A stretch of 64,000 nucleotides of DNA from an uncultured Clostridia bacterium (GTDB lineage Bacteria > Bacillota > Clostridia > Christensenellales > Aristaeellaceae), in NCBI GenBank assembly GCA_934643825.1, contig CAKUCW010000006.1, forward strand, positions 22,047 through 86,046, in the 5' to 3' direction. The notes beneath the pieces are model-generated. The model worked only from the letters and a program-made list of their open reading frames with translations, was not told the DNA's origin and made no database searches. Both the position numbers and the translations under genes were made by a program. Shown piece after piece: positions 1 through 7,506 of the stretch (its first letter is position 1; each line of letters begins with the position of its first letter).

Positions 1-469
1 CGGTCAGCGCCATGCGTTCCAAAATCGGCGTCGTCCGAATTTTTTCGGCAAAGTCAAGATTCGCTCTTTGCGCTTCGTCCGGCGTCGCCGCCAGACCCGT
101 CAGCGCGGAAATATCCATCGTCTGCCCATCCAGCATCAGACGCGCCTGCGTATCATCCGCCGTCAGCGCGGCGCACATCAGCTCTTCGCCCTCGCGTGAA
201 AGGGTCAGTTCGTCGGTTTCGCCGCCGCCCCGATAATTCAGGGTTGTGCCGTCCAAAAGCGTTTTGAATACGGATAGATTGCGTGCATAAAACGCATTTT
301 CCACCGTCAGTGTCGCTTCCGCGCTGACCGCCTGCCCCTGCTTCATCCGCTCGTTCAGCTTGATCAAGCCGGGTGAAAAGCAGTCAACGCCGGGCAGTTC
401 CTGTGCGCAGGCGCACGCCGCTGTCATGATGAGCAGCAGGAGCGCCGGCAGTATTCCAATCTTTTTCAT
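1..469 (-). CDS. Secreted protein of unknown function (3' part outside window)
   Basis: An open frame runs from an ATG at 467-469 leftwards out of the window, preceded by a strong Shine-Dalgarno (AAGGAGG at about 474-480). The first ~22 residues (MKKIGILPALLLLIMTAACA...) form a typical signal peptide, so the product is exported; the Cys after TAA also allows a lipoprotein reading. The visible remainder (about 130 residues) has no family motif I recognise. It sits 147 nt downstream of rimM, where trmD is often found in Firmicutes. The C-terminus is missing, so function is not assigned. Confidence 0.75.
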   Translation of the reverse strand, partial: MKKIGILPALLLLIMTAACACAQELPGVDCFSPGLIKLNERMKQGQAVSAEATLTVENAFYARNLSVFKTLLDGTTLNYRGGGETDELTLSREGEELMCAALTADDTQARLMLDGQTMDISALTGLAATPDEAQRANLDFAEKIRTTPILERMALT

Positions 470-615
470 ACGTCCTCCTTATGGATTTGACGAATGAACC
501 GTTTATTTTCTTCCCGAGTTGGATAAACGATTGCGGCTTTGCTCCGGGAAACCCGCACGGAAACGCTTTGCGCTCCTGTCTAAAGCTTCCGGATCAGCGC
601 CTCAACGCAACCCGT

Positions 616-1164
616 TCATTCATCTCTTTCGGCGGGTTCGTCTTCCCAAACGGCGACTTCGCTGAGCGCCTGGCTGTCCAAAATCATCTTTCCCGCTTCC
701 ACGTCCACCTTGCGAACCACGCGCTTGAGCGCCGGAATCATCAATTCGCCGCGTGCCGTGTCGAATACATAGACATCGCATACGCTGTTCGGCTTGAGTA
801 CGTCGCGGAGCTTTCCGATTTTTTCGCCGTTTTCATCGATGGCTTCCAGTCCGATCAACTCGCATACGAAATTCTCGTCCTCGCCAAGCTTGATGGCGTG
901 GGCGCGGTCGATATAGATTTCCACGCCGCGGAGCGCTTCCGCCGCATCGCGGTCATCCACGCCCTCCAGCTGCAAAAACGCAAAGCCATCGTAGCTTCTG
1001 CCTTTTTTGACGCCGCACGGGATGTACTGCCCGTTCTTTTTCAAAAATACGGTCTTCAGTCGTGCGTATCGGGTCATGTCCTCGGTCATCGCCCGCAGCT
1101 TTACCTCGCCGCGGATGCCCTGCGGACGCACGATCTCGCCGATCTGCAAATATTCCAGCTGCAT
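616..1164 (-). CDS. rimM: Ribosome maturation factor RimM
   Basis: A 182-residue protein of usual RimM length. It binds ribosomal protein S19 and assists maturation of the 30S subunit 3' domain. The N-terminal RimM barrel begins with the family pattern IGEIVRPQGIRGEVKL (residues 7-22), and the C-terminal PRC-barrel half contains the conserved GELMIPALKRVVRKVD stretch (about 139-154). It is the last gene of the cluster ylxM-ffh-rpsP-khpA-rimM, 109 nt after khpA. The usual next gene, trmD, is absent; a secreted protein gene follows instead. The short acidic tail is unremarkable. Confidence 0.96.
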   Translation of the reverse strand: MQLEYLQIGEIVRPQGIRGEVKLRAMTEDMTRYARLKTVFLKKNGQYIPCGVKKGRSYDGFAFLQLEGVDDRDAAEALRGVEIYIDRAHAIKLGEDENFVCELIGLEAIDENGEKIGKLRDVLKPNSVCDVYVFDTARGELMIPALKRVVRKVDVEAGKMILDSQALSEVAVWEDEPAERDE

Positions 1165-1273
1165 ATCCGTTTAACCTCCTGCCACATTTGGGGCGAATAT
1201 ACAACATGCCGCGCATTGCTGCGCGGCATGCTTATGCGTTTTCCTTTGGCGTTGCCAAACGCGGCATGCCTGC

Positions 1274-1507
1274 TTAGAGAATCTCGACAAAAACGGGCTT
1301 CTCGCTGCGTGCGGTTGCCGCCTTGACGACGGAACGGATGGACTTGGCGATGCGGCCCTGTTTGCCGATCACTTTGCCCATATCGTCCGGACCGACGCTC
1401 AGCTCGATGATGGTGGATTCAGGACCTTCCACGGTCTTGACCTGCACCAGCTCGGGATGATCCACCAGCGTCGAGGCAATGTAGCGAACCAGTTCTTCCA
1501 TTGTCAC
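1274..1507 (-). CDS. khpA: KH-domain RNA-binding protein KhpA
   Basis: A 77-residue single KH-domain protein. The GxxG loop that contacts RNA is visible as VIGKQGRIAKSIR (about residues 45-57). KhpA partners with KhpB/Jag in Gram-positive bacteria and acts as a global RNA chaperone that influences cell elongation and division. The position between rpsP and rimM is its standard place in Firmicutes. The length is normal. The start gives MTMEELVRYIA; the gap to rpsP is 69 nt, so it is probably cotranscribed. Confidence 0.95.
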   Translation of the reverse strand: MTMEELVRYIASTLVDHPELVQVKTVEGPESTIIELSVGPDDMGKVIGKQGRIAKSIRSVVKAATARSEKPVFVEIL

Positions 1508-1576
1508 GCCTGCCTTTCCGGGCTTCGCCCGCTTCTTGGATAAAGGGCGATTAATCGCCGTTTATCGCGATATCAA

Positions 1577-1819
1577 TCAGGCAATCGCGCCGGACTTCTT
1601 GAGCAGCGCACGGACGGTGTCGGTCGGCTGAGCGCCGTTCTTGATCCACTGCTGAGCCTTCTCAGCGTCGATCTTCAGCTCAACGGGGTTGGAAACCGGG
1701 TTGTAGTAGCCCAGCTCGTCAATGAAACGGCCGTCGCGGGACGCACGCTCGTCAGCAACAACAACGCGATAGAACGGCTTCTTCTTCATGCCCATTCTCT
1801 TCAGACGAATCTTAACCAT
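1577..1819 (-). CDS. rpsP: 30S ribosomal protein S16
   Basis: An 80-residue protein with the S16 signature [20 protein letters not shown] at its N-terminus and the family's central [14 protein letters not shown] segment. It is a structural protein of the small ribosomal subunit. It lies 73 nt after ffh and before khpA in the conserved Firmicutes order. A good Shine-Dalgarno (AAGGAGGAAC) precedes the ATG. Confidence 0.98.
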   Translation of the reverse strand: MVKIRLKRMGMKKKPFYRVVVADERASRDGRFIDELGYYNPVSNPVELKIDAEKAQQWIKNGAQPTDTVRALLKKSGAIA

Positions 1820-1892
1820 AGTGGTGTTCCTCCTTATAATTAGAACAAAATAAAAGATTTATGACCTCAATCAAGTGATTGTCGGCATCGGC

Positions 1893-3227
1893 TCAGCGCA
1901 TCGGCGGCAGGCGGAAACGCCCCTTCTTGCCACGCGTCTGGTTCATAACCATCTTCATCTGCTTCTTCATCTCATCGAATTGGCGGATGAGCTGGTTGAC
2001 ATCCTGAACGGTCGTTCCGCTGCCCGCTGCAATGCGGCGTCGGCGGCTGGCGTTGAGGATATCGGGATAGCGGCGCTCCTTGGGCGTCATGGAGCGGATG
2101 ATCGCTTCCGGCTTCTTCATCGCGTCGTCCGGAATGTCGATATCGCCCAGTGCGCTCATGCCCGGCAGCATCTTGAGGATGCCGGAGAGCGGGCCCATCT
2201 TTTTGATCTGCTGCATCTGCGTCAGGAAGTCGTCGAGCGTAAAGTCGGCGTTCTTCATGCGCTTGGCGAGGTCGCCCGCCTGTTCGGGGTCGATCTCGAT
2301 GTTTTCCTGCGCCTTTTCGATGAGCGTCATCACGTCGCCCATGCCCAGGATTCTGGATGCCATGCGCTCCGGATGGAACTGCTCCAAATCGCCGAGCTTT
2401 TCGCCCGTACCGGCGAATTTGATCGGCTTGCCTGTCACCGCACGAACGGAGAGCGCCGCGCCGCCGCGGGTATCGCCGTCCAGCTTGGTGAGGATGACGC
2501 CGGTGATTTCCAGCTTTTCGTTAAAGGTGTTAGCGACGTTGACCGCGTCCTGACCGGTCATCGCGTCGATGGTCAGCAGGATTTCGCTGGGATGAACGGC
2601 TTCGCAGATTCTGTGAAGCTCTTCCATCAGCGCCTCGTCGATGTGCAGGCGGCCTGCCGTATCGAGAATCACCACGTCGCGCTGATGCGCACGGGCGTAT
2701 TCGATGGCTTCCTGCGCGGTCTTGACCGGATCCTGCGTTCCATGCTCATAAACCGGAACGCCGACCTGCCCGCCGACAACCTGCAGCTGCTTGATGGCGG
2801 CGGGGCGATAGATATCGCAGCCGACCAGCAGCGGCTTCTTGCCGTCTTTCTTGAGCCAGTTCGCCAGCTTGGCAGACATCGTCGTCTTGCCGGCGCCCTG
2901 CAGACCGCAGAGCATGAAGACCGAAATCGGCGACGAGCTGAACTGCAGTCGGGCGTTGCTGCCGCCCATCAGCTCCGTCAGCTCTTCGTTGACGATCTTG
3001 ATGACCTGCTGCTGCACGTTCAGACCGTTCTGCATCTCCAGTCCGACGCAGCGCTCGGTCGCCTTCTTCACAAAGTCCTTGACGACCTTGTAGTTGACGT
3101 CCGCTTCCAGCAGCGCCATGCGCACCTCGCGCATGACCAGCTTGACGTCTTCCTCGGTCAGGCTGCCCTTGCCGCGAACTCTGCCAAATGCCTGCTGAAG
3201 CCGCTGGGTCAATCCTTCAAAGGCCAT
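1893..3227 (-). CDS. ffh: Signal recognition particle protein Ffh
   Basis: A 444-residue SRP54-type GTPase, close to the usual length of about 445. It binds signal sequences and 4.5S/scRNA and delivers ribosomes to FtsY at the membrane. Visible parts are the N-terminal four-helix domain, the G1 P-loop (GLQGAGKTT, about residues 108-116), the DTAGRLHID box (about 189-197), the TKLDGDTRGGAALS box (about 247-260) and a methionine-rich M domain at the C-terminus (ILKMLPGMSALG, KKQMKMVMNQTRGKKG). Its start follows the ylxM stop by one base, indicating translational coupling. Confidence 0.98.
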   Translation of the reverse strand: MAFEGLTQRLQQAFGRVRGKGSLTEEDVKLVMREVRMALLEADVNYKVVKDFVKKATERCVGLEMQNGLNVQQQVIKIVNEELTELMGGSNARLQFSSSPISVFMLCGLQGAGKTTMSAKLANWLKKDGKKPLLVGCDIYRPAAIKQLQVVGGQVGVPVYEHGTQDPVKTAQEAIEYARAHQRDVVILDTAGRLHIDEALMEELHRICEAVHPSEILLTIDAMTGQDAVNVANTFNEKLEITGVILTKLDGDTRGGAALSVRAVTGKPIKFAGTGEKLGDLEQFHPERMASRILGMGDVMTLIEKAQENIEIDPEQAGDLAKRMKNADFTLDDFLTQMQQIKKMGPLSGILKMLPGMSALGDIDIPDDAMKKPEAIIRSMTPKERRYPDILNASRRRRIAAGSGTTVQDVNQLIRQFDEMKKQMKMVMNQTRGKKGRFRLPPMR

Positions 3228-3228
3228 C

Positions 3229-3591
3229 TTACTCCTCCTCTTGTGAAAGCAGCCGCGTCAGGATCTCTCTCGCACGCCGTGCCTTCTCGCCCTCCGCGCC
3301 TTCCAGCACGTTCAGGCTTTCCTCAAGTCCCTGCGTCATGTTTCGATAGCGTGCCAGCAGACCGAGCTGCTTTTCATACGCCTCGAGCTGACGTTCTGCG
3401 CGGTGAACCGCGTCGTAAACCCCCTGCCGGGAGATGCCTTCCCGTGCGGCGATCTCCGAAAGGGAGAAATCCTCGTTGCAATACAGGGAGAGCAGCTTCT
3501 GTTGTCTCTCAGTGAGCAGCGGGCCGTAAAAATCATACAGCCAACCGGTTTCAATGCGATCCGACACAGGCACCTCCCGCGTCAAGTTCAA
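3229..3591 (-). CDS. ylxM: YlxM family SRP-associated regulator
   Basis: A 120-residue helix-turn-helix protein of the UPF0122/YlxM family, almost always encoded immediately before ffh in Firmicutes. The N-terminal LLTERQQKLLSLY and SLSEIAAREGISRQGVYDAV (about residues 41-60) form the sigma-region-4-like HTH. In streptococci YlxM modulates SRP assembly and GTPase activity. It opens the operon and its stop is one base from the ffh start. A good sigmaA-type promoter lies just upstream (3610-3638). Confidence 0.93.
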   Translation of the reverse strand: MNLTREVPVSDRIETGWLYDFYGPLLTERQQKLLSLYCNEDFSLSEIAAREGISRQGVYDAVHRAERQLEAYEKQLGLLARYRNMTQGLEESLNVLEGAEGEKARRAREILTRLLSQEEE

Positions 3592-3609
3592 AGCCTTGAC
3601 AGCTCGGTT

Positions 3610-3638
3610 ATTGTATCACAACTTCATCTGCCTGTCAA
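3610..3638 (-). promoter_or_regulatory. Promoter of the ylxM-ffh operon
   Basis: On the minus strand, TTGACA (3633-3638) and TACAAT (3610-3615) are separated by 17 bp. This is a near-consensus sigmaA promoter about 20 bp before the ylxM start. Confidence 0.75.
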
Positions 3639-3684
3639 GTCTTTTTGCTTGACAAGATTCTGTTTTTCTTTCTTTTAATCCGTC

Positions 3685-3714
3685 TTGCTCTCTGCTCTGT
3701 TTATATGGTATACT
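3685..3714 (+). promoter_or_regulatory. Promoter of the small toxin mRNA
   Basis: TTGCTC (3685-3690) and TATACT (3709-3714) are separated by 18 bp, which would start a transcript at about 3721. That transcript's 5' end (GTAGGCAAGTAG) is nearly identical to the 5' end of the opposing antisense RNA. Confidence 0.6.
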
Positions 3715-3789
3715 CCTGTCTGTAGGCAAGTAGCGTCTACGGGGTGGTTTCCTCCGCGCTGATTCTATACAGAAGCGGAGGTGATACGC

Positions 3790-3879
3790 ATGACGATTGT
3801 TGAAGCCCTCAACTTTCTTCTTGCCGTCGCCGGTTTGGTTCTGAGCGCATATGCGCTCGGCAAGCAGAATAACCGATAA
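3790..3879 (+). CDS. Small hydrophobic holin-like peptide, probable type I toxin
   Basis: A 29-codon frame begins MTIVEALNFLLAVAGLVLSA and ends in a short polar tail (GKQNNR). It is a single predicted transmembrane helix after a short polar N-terminus, the layout of TxpA/BsrG and 'putative holin-like toxin' peptides. A Shine-Dalgarno (AGCGGAGGTGA, 3774-3784) lies six bases before ATG. The gene sits between two converging promoters, and the opposite strand encodes a candidate antisense RNA overlapping its 3' end. By analogy with TxpA/RatA, the peptide would damage the membrane if translated. The family assignment rests on length, hydrophobicity and arrangement only. Confidence 0.6.
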   Translation: MTIVEALNFLLAVAGLVLSAYALGKQNNR

Positions 3880-3880
3880 A

Positions 3881-3982
3881 AAATAACCGCCTCGCAGTCC
3901 CCTCTGCTTGGCGGTTTATCGGGATTAAATCCCTTTCCAATAAGTGCGGTGGTTCTCCCACTCTGTAGGGTCCATCCTACTT
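3881..3982 (-). ncRNA. Candidate antisense antitoxin RNA (RatA-like)
   Basis: A near-perfect minus-strand promoter (3989-4017) predicts an RNA of about 100 nt that starts near 3982 and ends at the shared terminator, complementary to the 3' part of the toxin mRNA. It has no open frame with a credible start. Its 5' sequence (GTAGACAAGTAGG) mirrors that of the sense transcript. Confidence 0.55.
3885..3916. terminator. Shared bidirectional terminator of toxin mRNA and antisense RNA
   Basis: An AACCGCC / GGCGGTT stem is followed on the minus strand by a T-rich tract (TTATTTTTTAT) and on the plus strand by a weaker one. The antisense RNA would end here, overlapping the 3' part of the toxin transcript tail-to-tail. 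Confidence 0.6.
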
Positions 3983-3988
3983 GTCTAC

Positions 3989-4017
3989 ATTTTAGCATGA
4001 ATCCAGCTCTGCGTCAA
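3989..4017 (-). promoter_or_regulatory. Promoter of the antisense RNA
   Basis: Minus strand TTGACG (4012-4017), a 17-bp spacer and TAAAAT (3989-3994). It is stronger than the sense promoter, as expected for a type I antitoxin. Confidence 0.65.
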
Positions 4018-4033
4018 TCGCAGAGCTGTTTTT

Positions 4034-4975
4034 TTACCCTTCCTGTCTCTGTCCCCGGTTGACGACCGCGATGCTCACGCAGATCATCACCAGCGCGGCG
4101 GCATAGCGCAGAAGCGGCGCTTCGCTTCCCCGATCCACCAGCGTCAGCGAGAGGAATACGCCGAAAATCGGCTGCAAGAACGTATAGACCGCCACACGAG
4201 AAACCGAATTGACCCGCAGCAGAACCGCCCAGATGGAATACGCAACCGCCGAAAGCATCGCCAGATAGAGCAGCACCGCATACGCAAGCATATTGGATGC
4301 ATGCAGCCGCCCGCCGGCGAGCAAGCCGACGATCATCATCACTGCGCCGCCGAGCATAAACTGCCATCCGCTCATCACAACCGGGCTGTCGTATGCGCCG
4401 AACTTCTTAATCAGTCCCGTGCTGCATGCGCTGGCAAGCATGGAAATGATGACGAATCCCTCACCGATGAAGCTCACCCCGCCGGCGAATCCGTCTTTCG
4501 TCCAGTTGACGACCACAACGCCCGCCACGCCGATCAAACCGCCGATCCACTTGAGCGCATTCATCTTTTCCGATCGGAAGATGAAGCACGCGATCAGGAT
4601 GGATATAAACGCCTGAAGTCCCTGAATGATGGCGCTCTTTGCGCTCACCGTATGCGCTACGCCGATATAGAAGAATACATACTGAATGATGGTCTGCGCC
4701 AAAGACAGCTTGACGGCATTGCCCCAGCTCGTCTTCTTGGGCAGCGCGATTTTCTTCTGCGCGATGCTCTCAAACAGAATGGTCAGCATGCCCGCCATGA
4801 AAAAGCGGCATCCGCCAAAGAGAATCTGCGTCGCGGTATCGCTTCCGCCGATTTCAAAATATCGATATCCCAGATTGATGAACGGGATGGCGCTTCCCCA
4901 AAGCAGGCAGCAAAGGCCCGCCAGCATCATGACCACCAGCGGTCGGGAAAGCGCGGAATTCGTTTGGGTTTGCAT
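4034..4975 (-). CDS. EamA/DMT-family transporter
   Basis: A 313-residue, very hydrophobic protein with about ten predicted transmembrane helices in two EamA repeats. The repeats are N-terminal (LCCLLWGSAIPFINLGYRYF, about residues 21-40) and central-to-C-terminal (GEGFVIISMLASACSTGLIKKF onward). The family exports metabolites such as amino acids, purines or drugs across the cytoplasmic membrane; the substrate cannot be read here. It is monocistronic and stands between the toxin-antitoxin locus and the divergent SdpR operon. The C-terminus is short and polar (RGQRQEG). Confidence 0.9.
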   Translation of the reverse strand: MQTQTNSALSRPLVVMMLAGLCCLLWGSAIPFINLGYRYFEIGGSDTATQILFGGCRFFMAGMLTILFESIAQKKIALPKKTSWGNAVKLSLAQTIIQYVFFYIGVAHTVSAKSAIIQGLQAFISILIACFIFRSEKMNALKWIGGLIGVAGVVVVNWTKDGFAGGVSFIGEGFVIISMLASACSTGLIKKFGAYDSPVVMSGWQFMLGGAVMMIVGLLAGGRLHASNMLAYAVLLYLAMLSAVAYSIWAVLLRVNSVSRVAVYTFLQPIFGVFLSLTLVDRGSEAPLLRYAAALVMICVSIAVVNRGQRQEG

Positions 4976-5133
4976 GAGATTTCTCCTTTGTGTTTCGTCT
5001 GCATTCGAATCGAATCTATTCAGTATACCACACCTTTCGTCCGTCTGCCGTCCCTTTACCGCAAATTCTCAAAACTGCACAAAAACAAGCCCGTTTTCAT
5101 TCCAAACCGCGCCTCCATGTTGCCGCTCGTCAA

Positions 5134-5224
5134 GTGTTTAGATATTTTTCTAAATACCTCTTGACATGACCGTTTGCTTCTGCTACAATGCGCTCACAAG
5201 GTATTTAGAGTTTTTTCTAAATAC
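5134..5224 (+). promoter_or_regulatory. SdpR-type promoter with two operator palindromes
   Basis: A consensus promoter, TTGACA (5161-5166), 17 bp, TACAAT (5184-5189), is flanked by two related palindromes. The upstream one, GTGTTTAGA...TCTAAATAC, covers 5134-5157. The downstream one, GTATTTAGA...TCTAAATAC, covers 5201-5224 and has perfect 9-bp arms over the transcription start. This suits autorepression by the ArsR/SdpR regulator encoded next. Confidence 0.75.
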
Positions 5225-5251
5225 CCTGAGTTCAACGAAAGGAGGCTTCCC

Positions 5252-5533
5252 ATGAGCTTTGCCGAAACCTTCAAGGCGCTGTCCGATCCCGTGCGGCGCG
5301 AAATCCTGATGCTTCTGCGCAGCGGCCGCATGAGCGCGGGCGAAATCGCAGGGCATTTCGATATGACCGGCGCAACCATCTCATATCATCTGAGCATCCT
5401 CAAAAAAGCCGATCTGATTTTTGAAACCCGCGAGAAAAACTTCATCTATTATGCGCTGAATACGTCCGTTGTTGAGGAAGTCATGCTCTGGCTGTCCCAG
5501 CTGAAAGGAGAAAACCATGAAAGCCATCAATAA
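5252..5533 (+). CDS. sdpR: ArsR/SdpR-family transcriptional repressor
   Basis: A 93-residue winged-helix regulator. The start is set by a Shine-Dalgarno (GAAAGGAGGC) ahead of ATG at 5252. FKALSDPVRREILMLL and the recognition-helix region MTGATISYHLSILKKADLI are typical of SdpR-type ArsR proteins, which lack the metal-binding cysteines. The stop overlaps the start of the sdpI homologue by 17 nt, so the two are translationally coupled. In Bacillus, SdpR represses sdpRI until SdpI, loaded with SdpC toxin, sequesters it. No sdpC gene is visible in this window. Confidence 0.9.
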   Translation: MSFAETFKALSDPVRREILMLLRSGRMSAGEIAGHFDMTGATISYHLSILKKADLIFETREKNFIYYALNTSVVEEVMLWLSQLKGENHESHQ

Positions 5534-6158
5534 GCGCACCCTTGTCCTAACCTCTATCGTCATCCTTCTGCCGATGCTCTTCGGCTTGGCTCTTTGGAAT
5601 AAGCTTCCGGAGGAAGTTCCCACGCACTTTGATTTCAGCGGCACGCCCAACGGCTATTCCGGACGCCTGTTCGCCGTCGTCGGTCTGCCGCTTTTCATCC
5701 TCGCCTGCCATCTTTTCAGCGCCGTTGTCACGCGTGCAGATCCCAAACGGCAGAACATTTCCGAAAAGCTGATGAATATCGTCCTCTGGATCTGTCCGGT
5801 TGTCAGCCTGTATGCCAGTGCCATGGTCTATTCCTACGCGCTGGGCTATGCCATCAACGCTGCCCGCGCCGGAACCTTCCTTGTAGGCATCCTGTTCGTT
5901 GTCATCGGCAACTATCTGCCCAAATGCCGCCAGAGCTATACCGTCGGCATCAAGCTCCCGTGGACGCTCGATGATGAGGATAACTGGTATCATACCCATC
6001 GTTTCGCGGGCTATGTCTGGATCGTTCTCGGTCTGGCGATTCTGGTGATCGGGCTGCTGGGCAGCTTCCCTTCCATTCTGCTCGCCGCGCCCATCGTCGC
6101 TGTCGTCCTGCCCGCTCTCTATTCCTTCGTCTACGCCAAACGGCACGGGAAAGCCTGA
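5517..6158 (+). CDS. sdpI: SdpI-family membrane immunity protein
   Basis: A 213-residue integral membrane protein with six predicted helices. The N-terminal DUF1648-like segment contains LPEEVPTHFDFSGTPNGY (about residues 30-47), and the SdpI domain contains the NYLPKCRQSYTVGIKLPWTL and NWYHTHRFAG stretches (about 124-160). In Bacillus SdpI is the immunity protein for the SDP cannibalism peptide and recruits SdpR to the membrane. Here it overlaps sdpR. Many Firmicutes carry sdpRI without the toxin, as seems to be the case here. Confidence 0.92.
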   Translation: MKAINKRTLVLTSIVILLPMLFGLALWNKLPEEVPTHFDFSGTPNGYSGRLFAVVGLPLFILACHLFSAVVTRADPKRQNISEKLMNIVLWICPVVSLYASAMVYSYALGYAINAARAGTFLVGILFVVIGNYLPKCRQSYTVGIKLPWTLDDEDNWYHTHRFAGYVWIVLGLAILVIGLLGSFPSILLAAPIVAVVLPALYSFVYAKRHGKA

Positions 6159-6204
6159 CGCGCCCTCGTTCGCACGTCATCACGAGAATCATTACAAACG
6201 ATAT

Positions 6205-6328
6205 CAGCTTGTTGACACAAACAAGCTTGGCTTGAAGAACAAAATCAAGAAATTCAGCTATTCTCTCATTTGCGGAAAGGGCTATTCTCCCCCGAAGGGG
6301 GAGAATAGCTTTTTTATCTACAGTCTGC
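6205..6328 (+). mobile_element. Repeat family A, copy 1 (hairpin element flanked by 18-bp direct repeats)
   Basis: An element of about 124 bp begins CAGCTTGTTGACA and ends TCTACAGTCTGC. It carries a long hairpin (CTATTCTCCCCC/GGGGGAGAATAG, 6283-6309) with a T run that would act as a terminator for sdpI. The flanks are an imperfect 18-bp direct repeat, AATCATTACAAACG(A/G)TAT, at 6187-6204 and 6329-6346. The same element recurs at 39285-39387 and, inverted, at 62388-62508, each time with different flanks. Confidence 0.6.
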
Positions 6329-6433
6329 AATCATTACAAACGGTATATCTCCATATTCATTATTGTGCTTCTTTTCTCCTCATGTTATAATATTTCTGTG
6401 CAGATGCACAAATGTTACGAGGAGGTATCATTT

Positions 6434-7294
6434 ATGCGCAAACTCTTGGTTCTGTTCCTCTCCTTGGCGATGGTCATCGCCTGCTGCTCTCTGGCTTCCG
6501 CTGAAGCCTACACCGAACAGGATATCACCATCGACGCCGGCGATCATCGGATTCCCGCCACGCTGACCCTTCCCGAGGCTGTGGAAGGCAAGACGTATCC
6601 TGCCGTCATCATGCTGCATGGCAACGGTTCCACCCGTCATGAAGCCGGTAACGCTTATGACTTCACCGCGCCCGAGATGGCGAAGGCTGGCATCGCAACC
6701 ATCCGTTTCGATTACATCGGCAACGGCGACAGCACCAGCGATTACATCGACTTCACCTACGACAAGGGCGTCGAAGATGCTATGAAGTGCTACGATTACC
6801 TCGCTACCCTCGGCACCATCGACATGGATCATGTCGGCATCATGGGCTGGAGCCAGGGCGGCCGCCTCGCTCTGCTGACTGCCGGACGCAACGATGTCTT
6901 TACCTCCGTCTGCACCTGGGCTGGCGCATATGACCAGAAGGGCAGCGAGGAAGAGCAGTACGAAATCGCCAAGAAGAATGGCTACTATGAGGTCACCTAC
7001 GATTGGCGTGATTCTCTGAAGCAGTCCCCGGCGTATTACGAGTGCGCCATGTCGATTGACTACGCGAAGGAAGTCGCCAACATCAAGGCGCCCATCCTTG
7101 CCATCAACGGCAAAGAGGATACCGTGGTTCCCCCGGAAACCGCTCAGGAAATCGTAGATGCTTCTGCCAACCCTGATTCTCAGGTTCTCCTGCTGGATGG
7201 CGCGGATCACACCTTCTGCGTGTTCTCCGGCGATGACACCGTTCTCAGAACGCTCGTTCAGGACACGATTGATTGGTTCAATCGCACCCTGTAA
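6434..7294 (+). CDS. Secreted alpha/beta hydrolase
   Basis: A 286-residue protein; the start follows GAGGAGGT by seven bases. The N-terminal ~24 residues (MRKLLVLFLSLAMVIACCSL...) are a signal peptide ending near ASAEA. The alpha/beta-hydrolase fold shows the oxyanion stretch VIMLHGNG, the nucleophile elbow GWSQGG (Ser about residue 142), the acid in NGKEDTVVPP and the His in LLDGADHTF. The domain resembles dienelactone hydrolase/acyl-peptidase S9-type esterases. The substrate is unknown. It is monocistronic with a strong terminator behind it. Confidence 0.9.
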   Translation: MRKLLVLFLSLAMVIACCSLASAEAYTEQDITIDAGDHRIPATLTLPEAVEGKTYPAVIMLHGNGSTRHEAGNAYDFTAPEMAKAGIATIRFDYIGNGDSTSDYIDFTYDKGVEDAMKCYDYLATLGTIDMDHVGIMGWSQGGRLALLTAGRNDVFTSVCTWAGAYDQKGSEEEQYEIAKKNGYYEVTYDWRDSLKQSPAYYECAMSIDYAKEVANIKAPILAINGKEDTVVPPETAQEIVDASANPDSQVLLLDGADHTFCVFSGDDTVLRTLVQDTIDWFNRTL

Positions 7295-7307
7295 TCTGCG
7301 CTGACGC

Positions 7308-7346
7308 AAAAGCCCCGCTGCTCTTTAAAAGCAGCGGGGCTTTTTC
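7308..7346 (+). terminator. Rho-independent terminator of the hydrolase gene
   Basis: An AAAGCCCCGCTGC / GCAGCGGGGCTTTTT hairpin with a T run lies 14 bp after the stop codon. Confidence 0.85.
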
Positions 7347-7506
7347 AATCTGTTTTGACTTAAAACGCATCCGTCGTTCCCGATACCCGAGAAACGGGGC
7401 TATGCTGAGCGACAACTTTTACGCCATCCTCTCAAAATCCGGCAGCGTCCGCGTCCTGATTTTTCATGTTGACGCGCTTCGCGCCGGTTTCAAGTCAGCC
7501 GTTCCA

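Noticed and set aside
481..1326. A 281-codon plus-strand frame opposite rimM
   Set aside because: Shadow of rimM and its flanks; no ribosome site.
1875..3515. A 546-codon plus-strand open frame opposite ffh
   Set aside because: It is the antisense shadow of ffh/ylxM; composition (His/Arg/Leu-rich) and lack of a ribosome site argue against coding.
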